A stretch of DNA of 28,381 nt from Reclinomonas americana ATCC 50394 (GCA_048213135.1 PS015594.1:13147-41527); one strand, 5' to 3'; positions 1 through 11,800 are shown, counted from the first letter of the stretch. Translations and numbers: made by a program. The notes: a model not told the origin generated them from the sequence alone.

Positions 1-3
1 CTA

Positions 4-50
<47 letters not shown>

Positions 51-245
51 GGACACAAGATACTTGAAATTCTCTTGTGTTTCTGGCTTCGTGTATCTCG
101 CCCATCATGCATCGGGTGACTCTCTTTCTTGCTCTCTCTCTCTCTCTCCTGGACACAACATACTTGAAATTCTCTTGTGTTTCCAGTCTTCGTGTGTCTC
201 GCCCATCATGCATCGGGTTGACTCTTTCTTGCTCTCTCTCACACA
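1..245. repeat. CT microsatellite and 100-nt tandem duplication
   Basis: A CT dinucleotide run fills about 5-48. It is followed by two copies of a unit that begins with CTGGACACAA at 49 and at 149, a period of exactly 100 nt. Each copy carries the phrase CCCATCATGCATCGGGT and ends in another CT run. The copies differ by a few substitutions, so the duplication is recent but not identical. The stretch lies upstream of the first visible exon (acceptor at 404), probably in an intron of the plus-strand gene. No coding is supported in 1-404. Confidence 0.85.
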
Positions 246-404
246 CGCGCACAAACACACCCTCTATCCGTCTACAAAGGAGCGGATACCCTACTTGCAT
301 TGCTTGTTTCTTTCTTACTCACAAGTCCCAGATACTCATAATACTCACCCCTCCCTCCCCCTCCTTCCGCTTCCCCTTTCCCTTCCCCTTCCCCTCCATC
401 GCAG

Positions 405-3400
405 TCCTTCTCCATCGAAGAACGCAGCGCCAGCGCCGCACCACCACCCGTCTCCTCCGCCGCCGCCGACGCCAGCGACGCCTCCTTCACCTCCTCCCAC
501 GACGACGGCTCCGAGGTCCTCGCCGCCATGGCCGCCGCCGCCCGCGCCTCGATTGTCATCGACACGGTGGAGAAGGAAGAGGTTCGCGACGGCGAGTTTG
601 ACACGTCGGTGAGTTTTTTTGCATGTCTTTGCCCTTCCTCCCCTTCCCCCCTCCTCACCACCCTTCTCTCACAGGTGGCCAGCATCAATCGCGATGCCGC
701 CAATGCCGCCGCCACTGCCGCCGCCGCTGCCACCGCCGCAGCCGCCGCCGCCTCGCAAAAACTCGTGGCCGGCGGCTGGACGAGCGACGATCTGTTCTCG
801 TCGGACACCGACCTCAGTGGCAACGAGTCGTCGAACTCGCGCCCCACGGCATCCGCCAAGGCGGCTGTTCAGAAGGGCAAGGGCGGTGGGCCACTGGCGT
901 CGGCGGGGGTATCGAAGGGCCGGAAGATGCGCAAGACGACGAGTTCGCTCGGGCGTGCCAAACCAGCCCCCGCCGCGGCAGCACCACCGACTGGACCCGC
1001 AGCACGAAAGCGCACTCCTGCTGCGCCTGCCACCACCGCCACTGCCGCCGCCGCACGACCCAGCGAGCAGCCGAAACCACCACCACGCAAGTTTATCGCC
1101 AAATCGGCGGCGGTAAAGCCAGCTGCACCGGCACCGGCACCGCCGCCAGTAGCAGCAGCAGCGGCGCCAGTGCCAGCAATTCCACTGGCGTCTGCCGGAC
1201 TGATGCTGGTGCCGCAGCCGCCACCGTCGGCGCCAGCGAGTGATGCAGGTCGAGGTGAGTTTTGTGAGGGAACGAGGGTGCCTGTGGTCATTAGTGATGT
1301 TTCAGGCCGCTGGCTCTTTCCTTTGTCTCTGCGGCGCCCTTTTTGTCTTCCCTTGGCCCTGTGCTATCGTCATTCTTTCTCTCTGTCGTTGCAATACGTT
1401 CTCGTTCCCTTTTATCTTTACACTCATTCTCTCTGTCATCCCATGCCTTTCTGTATGTTTCGCTCTTGTTAGCTCTCTCTCTCTCTCTCTCTCTCTCTTC
1501 TTTGAGTTTCTCGTTCTCTATTGTCTCCGCTGCCGCCTTCCCTCGTTTCTTTTTGTGTTCTTCTCCCTTCTTCCTCTCAGCCCTTTCATCCCCATCCGTA
1601 TTGCGTCTCTGCAACTTCGTTTGTAGNNNNNNNNNNNNNNNNNNNNNNNNNNNNNNNNNNNNNNNNNNNNNNNNNNNNNNNNNNNNNNNNNNNNNNNNNN
1701 NNNNNNNNNNNNNNNNNNNNNNNNNNNNNNNNNNNNNNNNNNNNNNNNNNNNNNNNNNNNNNNNNNNNNNNNNNNNNNNNNNNNNNNNNNNNNNNNNNNN
1801 NNNNNNNNNNNNNNNNNNNNNNNNNNNNNNNNNNNNNNNNNNNNNNNNNNNNNNNNNNNNNNNNNNNNNNNNNNNNNNNNNNNNNNNNNNNNNNNNNNNN
1901 NNNNNNNNNNNNNNNNNNNNNNNNNNNNNNNNNNNNNNNNNNNNNNNNNNNNNNNNNNNNNNNNNNNNNNNNNNNNNNNNNNNNNNNNNNNNNNNNNNNN
2001 NNNNNNNNNNNNNNNNNNNNNNNNNNNNNNNNNNNNNNNNNNNNNNNNNNNNNNNNNNNNNNNNNNNNNNNNNNNNNNNNNNNNNNNNNNNNNNNNNNNN
2101 NNNNNNNNNNNNNNNNNNNNNNNNNNNNNNNNNNNNNNNNNNNNNNNNNNNNNNNNNNNNNNNNNNNNNNNNNNNNNNNNNNNNNNNNNNNNNNNNNNNN
2201 NNNNNNNNNNNNNNNNNNNNNNNNNNNNNNNNNNNNNNNNNNNNNNNNNNNNNNNNNNNNNNNNNNNNNNNNNNNNNNNNNNNNNNNNNNNNNNNNNNNN
2301 NNNNNNNNNNNNNNNNNNNNNNNNNNNNNNNNNNNNNNNNNNNNNNNNNNNNNNNNNNNNNNNNNNNNNNNNNNNNNNNNNNNNNNNNNNNNNNNNNNNN
2401 NNNNNNNNNNNNNNNNNNNNNNNNNNNNNNNNNNNNNNNNNNNNNNNNNNNNNNNNNNNNNNNNNNNNNNNNNNNNNNNNNNNNNNNNNNNNNNNNNNNN
2501 NNNNNNNNNNNNNNNNNNNNNNNNNNNNNNNNNNNNNNNNNNNNNNNNNNNTGTGCGCAGCTCGCAGAGTCATCGGGGTGGTGCGGCGGCTATTGCTGCG
2601 GCGGCCAGTCGTCCACACGTGCGCCCTTCTGTTAAGCGCCGTGCGGTGAGTGTGATGGGGAGATGGGGGAGAGATGGGGCAGGGGATGAGCAGCTCAAGT
2701 AATCACTCTCTGCACTCAATCTTTTCACACCGTCTCTGTCAGCAGTGCTGTTTTTCTCTCACTTTCTCTCTCCCTCTCTGTCTTTCTCTCTTTCTGAATT
2801 GCTGGCTCATCTCATCCCTCTTCCAACACTCTTTCTTTATCCCTTTCCTTGCTTCTCCCCCCTCTTTGTTTCCTCCGCAGTCATCCCTTGTCACTCTTGA
2901 TTCTTTGTTGTTGCAGTGTCTATTCTCCACTCTCTCTTGCTCATGCTATCGGCCTCTTAATCACACTTCCATTATCTCTTGCCTGTCACTCTCACTGGTT
3001 CTCTCTGTGCTCGTCAATCGTGCACATCTCCTTGCTCTATCTCATCCCCGTTTCAGCACACTTTCTTTATCGCTTTCCCTGCTTCCCCTCCCTCTTTGAT
3101 TCCTCCGCAGACGTTCCCTCTGCCTTCGTTGTCATTTGTTGCACTGTCCATTCTCCTCCTACTTTGCGCATTATCTCTTTCTCACTTGCTCTTGCTCATG
3201 CTATCGGTCTCACTGGCTTTCTCTCTTTCTCTCTCTCTCTCTGTGCTCGCAAATTGTACCTATCTCCTTGCAGTGAGTCAAATATGACTCTTTCTCTTCT
3301 TCCCTGTTCTCTGTGTCTTCTTATCCATTCATTGTCCATTCTCCATTATCTCGTGCTCGTTTTCTCGCACTCTGTCTCCTTTCTTTCTGTCTTCTTCCCT

Positions 3401-5104
3401 TCTTCTCCCCCTATCCTATTCTCTCCCTCTCGCCCTTTCCCCTTTCCATTCCCCTTCTTCTCCCTTGCTCCTCCTTTCCCTTTCTTCCCCTTCTCACTTC
3501 CCCCTTCCCCCCNNNNNNNNNNNNNNNNNNNNTCTCCCACCCCCTTCTCCCTCTCTCTCCCCTCCTCCCTCCTTTTCTCTTCCCTCTCTCTCTCCCCCTT
3601 CTCCTTATTCTTCGCCTTCTCACACCCTTCCCCCTCAACAGGAACTCCCTCTGGCGCGCCTCACAAACCGGTCGCGAGCACAACGGCGCGGCGAATCACG
3701 GCTCACCACCCGACGACACCTACATGGCCGTGGGTTTGCCCGGCAGACCATCGTACGACGGCCCCTTGGCACAGCCAGTGGCCGCCGACTTTACCTCCGG
3801 CTACTACTACCCACAGCAACAATACCCACAGCAGCAGCCACAACCGGCTCGCGGACCACCGCGCCGCGCCCTGCACGAGGCCTTTGGCAAGGGCGCCTTT
3901 GGCGGCAATGGCATTGGTGGTGGCGATCAGTTGCGCCACGATGAGCGCGGTCTGCGTCACGCGTGGAGCGAGGACGTGGAGGCGGCGGCCATGGCCGAGC
4001 TGGAGCACAGCACGGAGCACCACTTGTTGCATCCGCCGGCACCCACGGCCACCTTTGAATTCGGCTACGACGACACGGCGAGTCCGCGATCTGCGCGATC
4101 CAACCGCAGCCGCAAGAGTCCACGATTGACGCCGCGGTCGACTCCGCGCGGACAGAATGGCAGCAGTGGAGCGAATGGCGCGGGCAAGCCGGCGCCTTTT
4201 ATTCACGACTTTGATCCGGTGTCCAAGTTGACGCAGAATTTTGGTTTCGAATACTGCGTCAGCCAGGCCTCTCCCGACATCCAGGCACAACTGTCGCCGC
4301 ACCCATCGCCAGGCACATCGCCGCGTTCGTCGTACCAGGCGGGACCGCCGCCGGCGCCGCCGAGCGAGTGGGGCCTGCTACAACAGCAGCCTCCGCACTC
4401 CAGCAATGGCCTGTCGCGGTTCGAGCACGGCGACGTGCCCGACAGCGTGCTCTCCATGCCGCACCTGTCGCCGCACGTCACCAATCCGGAGCGCTCGCTG
4501 CGATTGCGGTTGCGCGGAGTGCTCTCCGGCCAGGTGCCGGCGGTGACTCCGCCGTTGCGCAGTCCCGGACCGAGGTGAGTGGGTGGGTGATGAAAATAGA
4601 GAGGGGGAGGAGGGAGATGAAGACGGAGGTAGCTGATTTCTGATTTTGTGCAGCTTGTCCGCCTCGTTACCGTCGCCATCGGTGCGCGTTCCGTCGCGCT
4701 CCGGTATCGGCTCTCGGTCGTCCAAGGCCGGCGACGGTCACATGGTGCCGGGGCCGCCGCCAATGACTGCCGCGTCGTCAAAGCAGTATGGTGGTGGTGG
4801 CAAGCTGCGACCGACCCAACAGCGACCCCGACAGCATCCCGATCAGACGCCGTGGTTGTCGGAGGGGGATGAGACGCCGGCGGCTCTCCACTCGTCGCTA
4901 GAGATTGACGAGTATGTGGCCAAGGTGTGTGGCGAGAGGGCGCAAGGGCGGTGGTGTGTGACACTGATTGGTTTTTCATTATAGATGCAACAGGCGCAGC
5001 GGTTGTTGCAAGACGAGATGCATCGCGGCGGCACTGGAAATGGTCGCTCACCGGCGGATGCCATTAGGGCGGTGCAGCAGGGTGTGCAAGAGGGGACGGG
5101 GTAA
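405..5104 (+). CDS. Large disordered Ala/Pro/Ser-rich protein, 5' partial
   Basis: Not recognised. Exons read as 405-608, 675-1254, (inside the gap)-2645, 3642-4574, 4654-4924 and 4985-5104, ending in TAA. The first visible exon follows a CGCAG acceptor and is open upstream of its only ATG, so the true start lies left of the window or in a skipped exon. The product is low-complexity: poly-Ala tracts, then Pro/Ala and Lys/Arg-rich stretches (including RKMRKTTSS), a Gln-rich YYYPQQQYPQQQ segment, and SP/TP-rich blocks such as SPRLTPRSTPRG. No folded domain is visible. Many SP/TP and SxxR sites suggest phosphorylation, but that is inference. The junction from 2645 to 3642 is unresolved because the phase of the gap-side exon is ambiguous. 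The short last exon encodes MQQAQRLLQDEMHRGG, which looks helical. The stop could be bypassed if splicing at 5082 joins it to the next gene. Confidence 0.7.
1627..2551. other. Assembly gap (925 N)
   Basis: This run of N lies within the plus-strand disordered-protein gene. It hides the end of the intron that starts at 1255 and the 5' part of the exon ending at 2645. Confidence 1.
2821..3280 (+). repeat. 230-nt imperfect tandem duplication inside an intron
   Basis: Two imperfect copies of a pyrimidine-rich block start at 2821 and 3051. Shared landmarks in order are CACTTTCTTTAT-like sequence, a TCCTCCGCAG acceptor-like site (ending 2880 and 3110), CTTGCTCATGCTATCGG, and CTCTCTGTGCTCG. The block sits in the intron between 2646 and 3641, which is CT-rich throughout and also contains a 20-N gap at 3513-3532. 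I see no exon between the copies in the frame of the flanking exons. Confidence 0.7.
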
Positions 5105-5600
5105 TAGGGGAAAGGGGGAAAGGAAGAAGAGAGAATAGGAGGGAAGGAGGCAAAGAGGGAACGCGGGATGGTCCAAGGGGCAAACGCAGGAGAGAGGGTG
5201 GGGGACTGCGGAAGTGGGGAATGAGAGAAGAGGGGAGAAGGGAAAAGGGGAAAGGAGGGAAGGGGGGATGGGGAAAGGGGGGGCAAGGTGAGGGCAAGTG
5301 CCCACTTCCTCCCTGTGTTTTTTTTGTGTGAGAGCAGGTCAGTTTGGGATGCGTGGTAGAGTTTCTGCTCTTCTGTTGTTTGAAATTATTGTGTGTGCTT
5401 TTCAATCGTGAAGGAAGAGAGAGAGAGAGAGAATGTTGACCACTCTGATCTGTTTGTGATTCGCTCGTTTGGGAGATAGAGAGATTCACAATTGTGTCGA
5501 GCTGCACTTGTTTCGTTGGAGAAAGAAATAGAGTTTGTGATGAGTGGCTGTTTCGGACTCTGCGAGAGAGCGAGAATGAGGATTGATTGAGTGAGTGTCA
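5105..5600 (+). other. Stretch without a supported gene (intergenic or intron)
   Basis: The first ~210 nt are GA-rich, the opposite composition to introns of plus-strand genes here. The rest, 5320-5600, is mixed sequence with a short GA run near 5418 and no simple repeat. This fits a 3' UTR plus promoter between two tandem genes. A single intron from 5082 to 5724 remains possible. No terminator or promoter motif can be named. Confidence 0.5.
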
Positions 5601-6342
5601 ATGCATCGCGTTCGCTTCCTTTCCCTTTCTCTGCGTGCCTACGATGTGATCGCTGACTGCCATCGCAGGAATGAGTGACCTCGACCGCGGCGCCCCTCGA
5701 AAGACTGGCAATGGAACCATGCAGGGCCGGTGCGTGGACCTTCCATCTTCTTTGAGTCCATCGCTCCTCCTCATTACCGAACACTGCACAGAGAGAGACC
5801 GGCACCGACCGAGTTTGTGCGGCAACGACTGCAAGTGCTGCTCGATGAATTGACGCGATCGGCGGCCGAGCGAATGGGCGAGATGCAGGACATGATGTTG
5901 GTGAGTGTGTGTATCATTTGCGGCACCCTCTATCGCGATCGTGCATTCACGCTTGCCACGGCAGATGAAGGACGAGCAAATGTCTGGCCACTCAAGGTAT
6001 CCCGATCAGCTGGCGCCGGCCATGGCCGAGCTGTTCACTCAGAGGGAGTACGAGCGCGTTGGTGAGAGAAAGCAAGGCGATGCAGTTGAGGGAAACAGTG
6101 CTCTCACATTCTCCGTCTCGCCTCAGCCAAGGAAGACAGTGTGCTGCGCGACGTATTGATGCTGCACTCGAGCCTGACGAAGCTGGACAATGCGGGATTG
6201 GTGAGTGTGCATGAAAGGTAGCGATGTGAGAGAAGAGAGAGTGAGAGAGTGAATCTTTGTGTTTGTGTGTTTGGTTGTGCCTGTATATGCTATTGTGTGT
6301 GCATGTGCGTGTGTGTGCGTGTCCATGAAAGGCAGGGACACA

Positions 6343-6389
<47 letters not shown>

Positions 6390-8503
6390 TGGGTGCGTGT
6401 GTGTTTGTTTGCGTTTATTTTATGCATGCACGCGTCGATTGTTTGTCGTTTGTGTTGGGTTGGTTGCGTGTGTGTGTTTGTATGTGTAGTTTTGTGTTTG
6501 TGCTTTATATTGGGTGTGTGTAAGAGAGTGAGTGAGTGAGTGAGTGAGTGAGTAATTGAGTGAGTGAGTGAGCGAGCGAGTGAGTGAGTGAGTGAGTTAG
6601 AGAGTGAGTGGGTGAGTGAGTGAGTGATGTGTGAGTGAATGAGTGATGTGTGACTGAGTGTCCATGAAAGACAGAAAAGGTAGTGCGTTATTGTGAGTGA
6701 GTATATGTGTGTGGGCGTGCGTATGTCTTTGTGTCATTTTTGTGTTTTGCGTCACCGTGTGAGTCCATGTGTCAGCGAGTGCCAGTGTGCATGAAAGTAG
6801 AACCTGCGCGTTTCCCCTTCTTACAAGTGATTGCAGAATCCTGGCGAGTTGCGGCATCTTGACGGACCCTCGCGATGGACGTTGCGATCGGTGACCACGA
6901 GCTCCACAGGTTCATTCTCATCAGATGCTATCCCTTCATCCCTCGATACTCACCTGTTCATTCAAATTGCCAGAGGCCAGCGGGTCGCCAGCGGTGAGCG
7001 CAGCATTCCTCGAATATGCTCCTTTTCGCCATCCGTGCTCATTCTCTTGCCCTCACCTGCAGCAATCGGCGGCTCGCAATCCAGCCCGCTCCTCCGAGGT
7101 CCACATGGCGTCGCCGGACACCCCGGGCTCCGATACGAAGACCATGTCGCCGCGCTCGACGGCGTCGGGTGCTGGAGGGGCGGAGAGATTCAGCGATGAG
7201 ATGGATTCGGACATGTTTTCGACGGTGCTGCCGGCGTTGATTGATCGGGCGGCGGACACGCTGAGACACAGGGGGAGGAGGCAGCAGGCGTTGTTGTGTC
7301 TCATGGGTGAGTGTGCGAGGGGAAGGGAGGGAAAGGGGGTGAAGGGAAAGGGAAGGGAGAAGAGGGAGATGAGAGAAAAAGTGCAGTGAGCCAGTGTGCG
7401 CAATCCATTATTCACCTCGAATTTCTGTCTCTCAATCTGTCTCCCTGTCGCCCCTTGCTTCCCTTTACGTTCTTCTTGTCCGCTCTCTTCTCTTTCTCTC
7501 TTTCTCTTTCTCTCTTCTCTCGCTCAGTCGTTCTCGTTCGTGTTGCTCAGCGTGTCTGATGCAATTCTCCTTGTTCTCACCCGCACTAGGTTCAGTTTCT
7601 CTCAATCGACCATTGGTGCTCACTCCTTTTCCATCTCTCAGCTTGTTCTCACGAGCATCGATCGTACGCACACTTGCGCTCAGTACTCACTCGCTGTCAA
7701 CATCTTTGCACACCCCTTGCATCGATTCTATTTCCCTTCATTTTGTCTCTCACTGCACCGTCACTCTCCACTCTTTCTCTTGCTTTTCTCTTTGCTTCTG
7801 CCTCCATTTCTGTGTCCCTCTCTTCTGGCCCTTTAGTAGCTCAGCTGTTTTCACATCTCCCAGCCTCTCTTCACCCTGTCTTCGCCCTTTCCCTCTACAT
7901 CTGTTCCCTCTCCACCCTGTTCCTCTCCGCCCTTCCGTCTCCGGCCTTTCATTATTCGCCCCTACCCTCTCCGCCCTTTACCTCTTCGCCGCCCTTCCCT
8001 CTCCGCCTTTCCCTCCCACCCTCTCCCTCTTCGCCCCTTCTCTCTCCGCCCTTTCCCTCTCCGTCCTTTTCCTCTCTGCCCCTGTCCCTCTTCACCCTTT
8101 CACTCTTCGCCCCTTCTCTCTCCGCCCTTATCCCATCTGCCCCTGTCCCTCTTCGCCCCTTCCCTCTCCGTTCTTTTCCTCTCTGCCCCTGTCCCTCTTC
8201 CCCCTTTCACTCTTCACCCTTTCTCTTCCCACCCTCTCCCTCTTCGCCCCTTCTCTCTCCGCCCTTTTCTTTCATCTCTTTCCCTCTCCGCCCTCCCTCT
8301 CCTCCCTTTCCCTCTCCGCCCTTCCCTCTCCACCCCTTCCCTCTCTGCCCTTTCCTCTTCGCTCCTTCCCGTTCCGCCCTTTCTCTTCCCACCCTTTCCC
8401 TCTTCTTCCCTCTTCTTCCCTCTTCGCTAACCCCCTTTTCGAATTCTCAGAAAATCTGGAGAGCAACCGCAAGACCTTCCAGGAGACCCTCCGTGGCGTG
8501 TAA
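5601..8503 (+). CDS. Unrecognised small protein, about 243 residues
   Basis: The 3' exons are clear: 5725-5900, 5965-6061, 6127-6200, 6837-6890, 7063-7306 and 8451-8503, ending in TAA. Phases match at each junction. The start is uncertain. ATG 5601 followed by a donor at 5635 and an acceptor ending at 5724 gives an open frame whose total, 732 nt, is divisible by three. The alternative is that exon 5725 belongs to the preceding gene. The conserved-looking core contains [20 protein letters not shown], then a helical segment with [18 protein letters not shown]. The C-terminus has [20 protein letters not shown] and finishes FQETLRGV. The helices suggest a coiled-coil or scaffold role, which is inference only. 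The 6891-7062 intron starts with a weak GTGACC and contains a strong unused donor at 6994, so an extra exon may exist there. Confidence 0.6.
6201..6836 (+). repeat. GT- and GTGA-rich intron with dispersed CATGAAAG motif
   Basis: This intron contains an uninterrupted GT dinucleotide run at about 6344-6388, with further GT-rich sequence to 6520. Degenerate GTGA/GAGT tetranucleotide repeats follow at about 6525-6645. The octamer CATGAAAG occurs four times, at 6210, 6324, 6663 and 6790. Composition differs from the CT-rich introns elsewhere in plus-strand genes. No coding is supported. Confidence 0.85.
7307..8450 (+). repeat. Long CT-rich intron with a 12-15-nt pyrimidine minisatellite
   Basis: The last intron of the plus-strand gene is 1,144 nt. 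After a short purine-rich start near its donor it becomes almost pure pyrimidine. From about 7890 to 8425 it is a degenerate minisatellite of units like CCCTCTCCGCC, CCTCTTCGCCCC and CCTCTCTGCCCC, punctuated by single G residues. It ends with the acceptor GAATTCTCAG at 8450. Long open frames across it are compositional artefacts. Confidence 0.9.
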
Positions 8504-8639
8504 TCCGCGAGAGAGGATGTGTGTATTACTCTTTTATTCCTCTGTTGCTGTGTTTTTTAAATCTCCCGCACGTGGTTATTGTAATCGAAGCAAATCGTCG
8601 TGTTTGTGCTTCTTGATGGATTGATTGATTGCGGGCAGC
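8504..8639. other. Convergent 3' intergenic spacer
   Basis: Only 136 nt separate the TAA of the plus-strand gene (8501-8503) from the TGA of the minus-strand ligase gene (8640-8642). Both 3' UTRs must lie here or overlap. The plus strand is T-rich (TTTTATT, TGTTTTTTAAA), as expected for a 3' UTR. Confidence 0.7.
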
Positions 8640-8856
8640 TCACAACTTGGCGCGCACCGTGAGAAGCCGGCGCAGGATCTTGCCGCTGGGACTCTTGGGG
8701 ATCTCGTTGATGAACTGTGGGGCACAAAGAGGTGAGAAAAAGGTGAGGGATGGCATGGCTTCAACTGTGACCAGACCTCCATCAGTCGGATTTTCTTGTG
8801 CGGCGCCACGCGCTCGGCCACGTACGCAATGAGCTCCTCGGCGGTGGCCTGCACGA

Positions 8857-8887
<31 letters not shown>

Positions 8888-11800
8888 ACAAAGGCAGGCC
8901 GACAGACACACAGACAGCGAGACAGAGAAAGAGAGAAAGAGAAAGAATGAGAGAGAGAGAGACAGACACACGGATAGACAGAGATGCACACACAGACGCA
9001 CGAACACACACAGAGAAAGAGAGAAGGAGAAAGAATGAGAGAGAGACAGACAGACACACGGAGAGACAGAGATACACACATAGACGCACGAACAGACACA
9101 GAGAAAGAGAGAGAGATTGACATACTGTGCGTGTGAGAGAGAGAGGCAGGCACACATAGACACGCGGGCATACAACCAGAGAGCGAGACAGATTCAGAGG
9201 GAGCGGAAGAGAAAGAGAGACAGACGGGCACTCACACACAGAGACATACAGACGCAGTCAGACAGCCAAGCAAAGAGAAGAAGAATGAGCGAGGGAGAGA
9301 GACATACAAATAGGAAGAGCAAGAAGAACAGAAACGGTCGGTGTCAAGCGAAACAAACCTTGGCTTGTGGTTTCAGAACAACAAAGCCCTTGGGGATCTG
9401 CGACGCATGGATGAGGGAGACACCTGCTTGTTGCAGGCACGTAAGCTGCACTTCACCTCGCCGGCCTCTGCGTCGGGGAAGGGCACCACAGCGGCATCGG
9501 CGACGGCCGGATGGGTGAGCTGCGGGAAGGATATGAGAAGCACGACTGGGATCCTGAACGACGACACTCACTCACCAAGACACCCTCCAATTGCGCCGGT
9601 GGCACCTGCGCAGCCATATGTGAGATACAAGTCGTGCAACCTGAGCGATATGTGCATCACCAAACCTGGAACGCCTTGAACTGTCGATTGTGCGCATCAT
9701 GAACACGGTGAGAAATAACGAACAATAATGCAGACTCTTGTCATGATGCACTCATTGCTGGTAGCGTGAGAGTGCGAGAGAGGGTTAGAGAGCGCGAGAG
9801 AGTGACAGAAAGGAGAGTGAGAGAGTGAGAAAGGCTGAGACTCTGAGACTGAGAGAGAGAGAGAGAGTGAATAAGAGGAGGAGAAGAGTCACAGTCTCCC
9901 TATTCTCTTCTGCCCACATTCACTGCCTTCCAGCTTTCGTGCCTCCTTTCCTTCGTTGTCTCCCCCCACGCGCACCTTGATCAACTCCTTCACACGGTCA
10001 ACGATGAAAAAGTCACCGTCCTTGTCGACAATGCACACGTCGCTGCGCACAATAAATAAGCGCACGGCAACACACTTCTCACTCTTTACCAGACCGACGC
10101 ACCCCGTGTGCATCCATCCGTCGCGGATGCAGTGGGCAGTCTCGTGCGGCTTGCCCAAGTAGCCCATCATCACCTGCGGTCCCTTGATGCACAGCTCACC
10201 CTGCGACGCACATTGGTGAGTGCACCAGCAAACAAATCTGTGAGGCACTCTGCACACACACCTCGCGATTGGCCTCGGTCACCTCCAAACCAGTTTCCGG
10301 GTCCACCAGCTTGGCCATGGTGTTGGGAGTGAGCCTGAGGTGCAGGAGGGTCAGGGGAATGGGCAGAGAGTCAAAGAAGAGTGGCAGAGCGCACCAGCCA
10401 ATCGATCCGAGCTGTGCGCAGACGAGAAACAAAGGTGAGATACGGTATGCAGAGCGACACCGACGATGCAGAAAGAACCAAATCAGACGGTGAGACCCCA
10501 ATGGAAAGAAACACAACGCGGCAAGCAATGCTGATGTAAACCTTGGTAAAGTCATCAGACTCGGGCGAAATATGGCACACGGGCGACAGCTCCGACATGC
10601 CGTACCCTGCACGGAATCATTGTGAGCGCGCCACTTCGAAAACAAGTGTAGTGCATAAACTGACGAAACCTTGCTTGACCGAGCAGCCGATCCGACGGCG
10701 CACCTCCTCGGCGAGCTCGGTGGACAGCGGAGCAGCGCCGCTCATAATGGAGCGGACCGACGACAGGTCGTATTTGCTTACCTGTGGGACGAGTCAGCAA
10801 GCATGCACCGATACCACTGAAAGAAAAGAGGACAAACCAGCGGGTGCTTGGCCAGGGCCAGAAGAATCGGCGGCACCAAATTCATGCGAGTGACCTTGTA
10901 CTTTTGGATCATTTCCAGGAACGGCTGCAGCTCAAACCTCTGCATGACGATCACGGTACCTCCCTCGTGGAGCGCCTGTCGTGCTCGAGATGTTAGATGT
11001 GGGACGGATGGTGAAGGGAAGTGGATGTGTTGACGACGTACCACGCAGCAAATGACGACCACTGCAGGCGCAAATGTGAGTCAGTTGGTGATGGGGAGAA
11101 GTGCGACAGGCACGGGAGTACACGTAACTGGCGTACTGAGGCGATTGGAAACCGCAGACGCGAAGGCAAGTGAGCAAAGAGGATTAACCACAGATATTAA
11201 GCACAACGCATATTCTTTCAACTGAGATATACGTGCAGACACACACAATGGCAGCTCTCTCACTCTCTTCCTATCTTTCTCGCTCACTTTCAGCGCTTCT
11301 CGTCGCTTTTTTCTTCTCTTGAATACTTTGTTATAAGGTGCTGATGTGCAACCCTCGCGCACGCGCACTCTCTCTCTCTCTCTCATTATTTCGCTCTTTT
11401 TGGCTCTACACATAACTCGCTCTCACTACGCAACGATGTGGAAGAACGGCAGCACGCCCACCATCACATCCTCCCCACTGCAGACGTCCATAGCGACAAT
11501 CTGCAAAGAGCAACACGGCATGAGGGCGAGATAGAAAGGAGCGTCAGAACTCGGCTTGAGAGCAGCAACTTGCTTGACTGTGTGCGCCACGAAAGAAAGT
11601 CAGCCATTGCTGCAGCAGACAGGGAGCGTACAGAAAACGCAACTATTGGCGACCAAGTTGCGGTGCGTGAGCATCACGCCCTTTGGCAGACCGGTGGTCC
11701 CTACAGCGCATATAAGAGATGGTCGACTGTGATACTGCGCAGAGAGGAGGAAGGTAAAGCGAACCGCTGCTGTAGGGCAGAGCGGCAATGTCTTTCTCGG

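Noticed and set aside
528-608. ATG at 528 as the start of the disordered-protein gene.
   Set aside because: The same frame is open and coding-like back to an acceptor at 404, so this Met is more likely internal.
6891-6908. An 18-nt intron GTGACC...CACAG.
   Set aside because: Removing it is not needed for an open frame, and the resulting exon does not join the next one in phase. A longer intron to 7062 does.
7394-8624. Leu/Ser/Pro-rich plus-strand frames of more than 300 residues resembling a secreted or membrane protein.
   Set aside because: They arise from pyrimidine-only intron sequence, which rarely contains stop codons. Flanking exons splice cleanly around it.
8576-9239. Minus-strand frames rich in Cys, Ser, Val and Leu in the GA-rich stretch.
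   Set aside because: They are translation of CT/CA repeats in an intron of the ligase gene, with no conserved motif.
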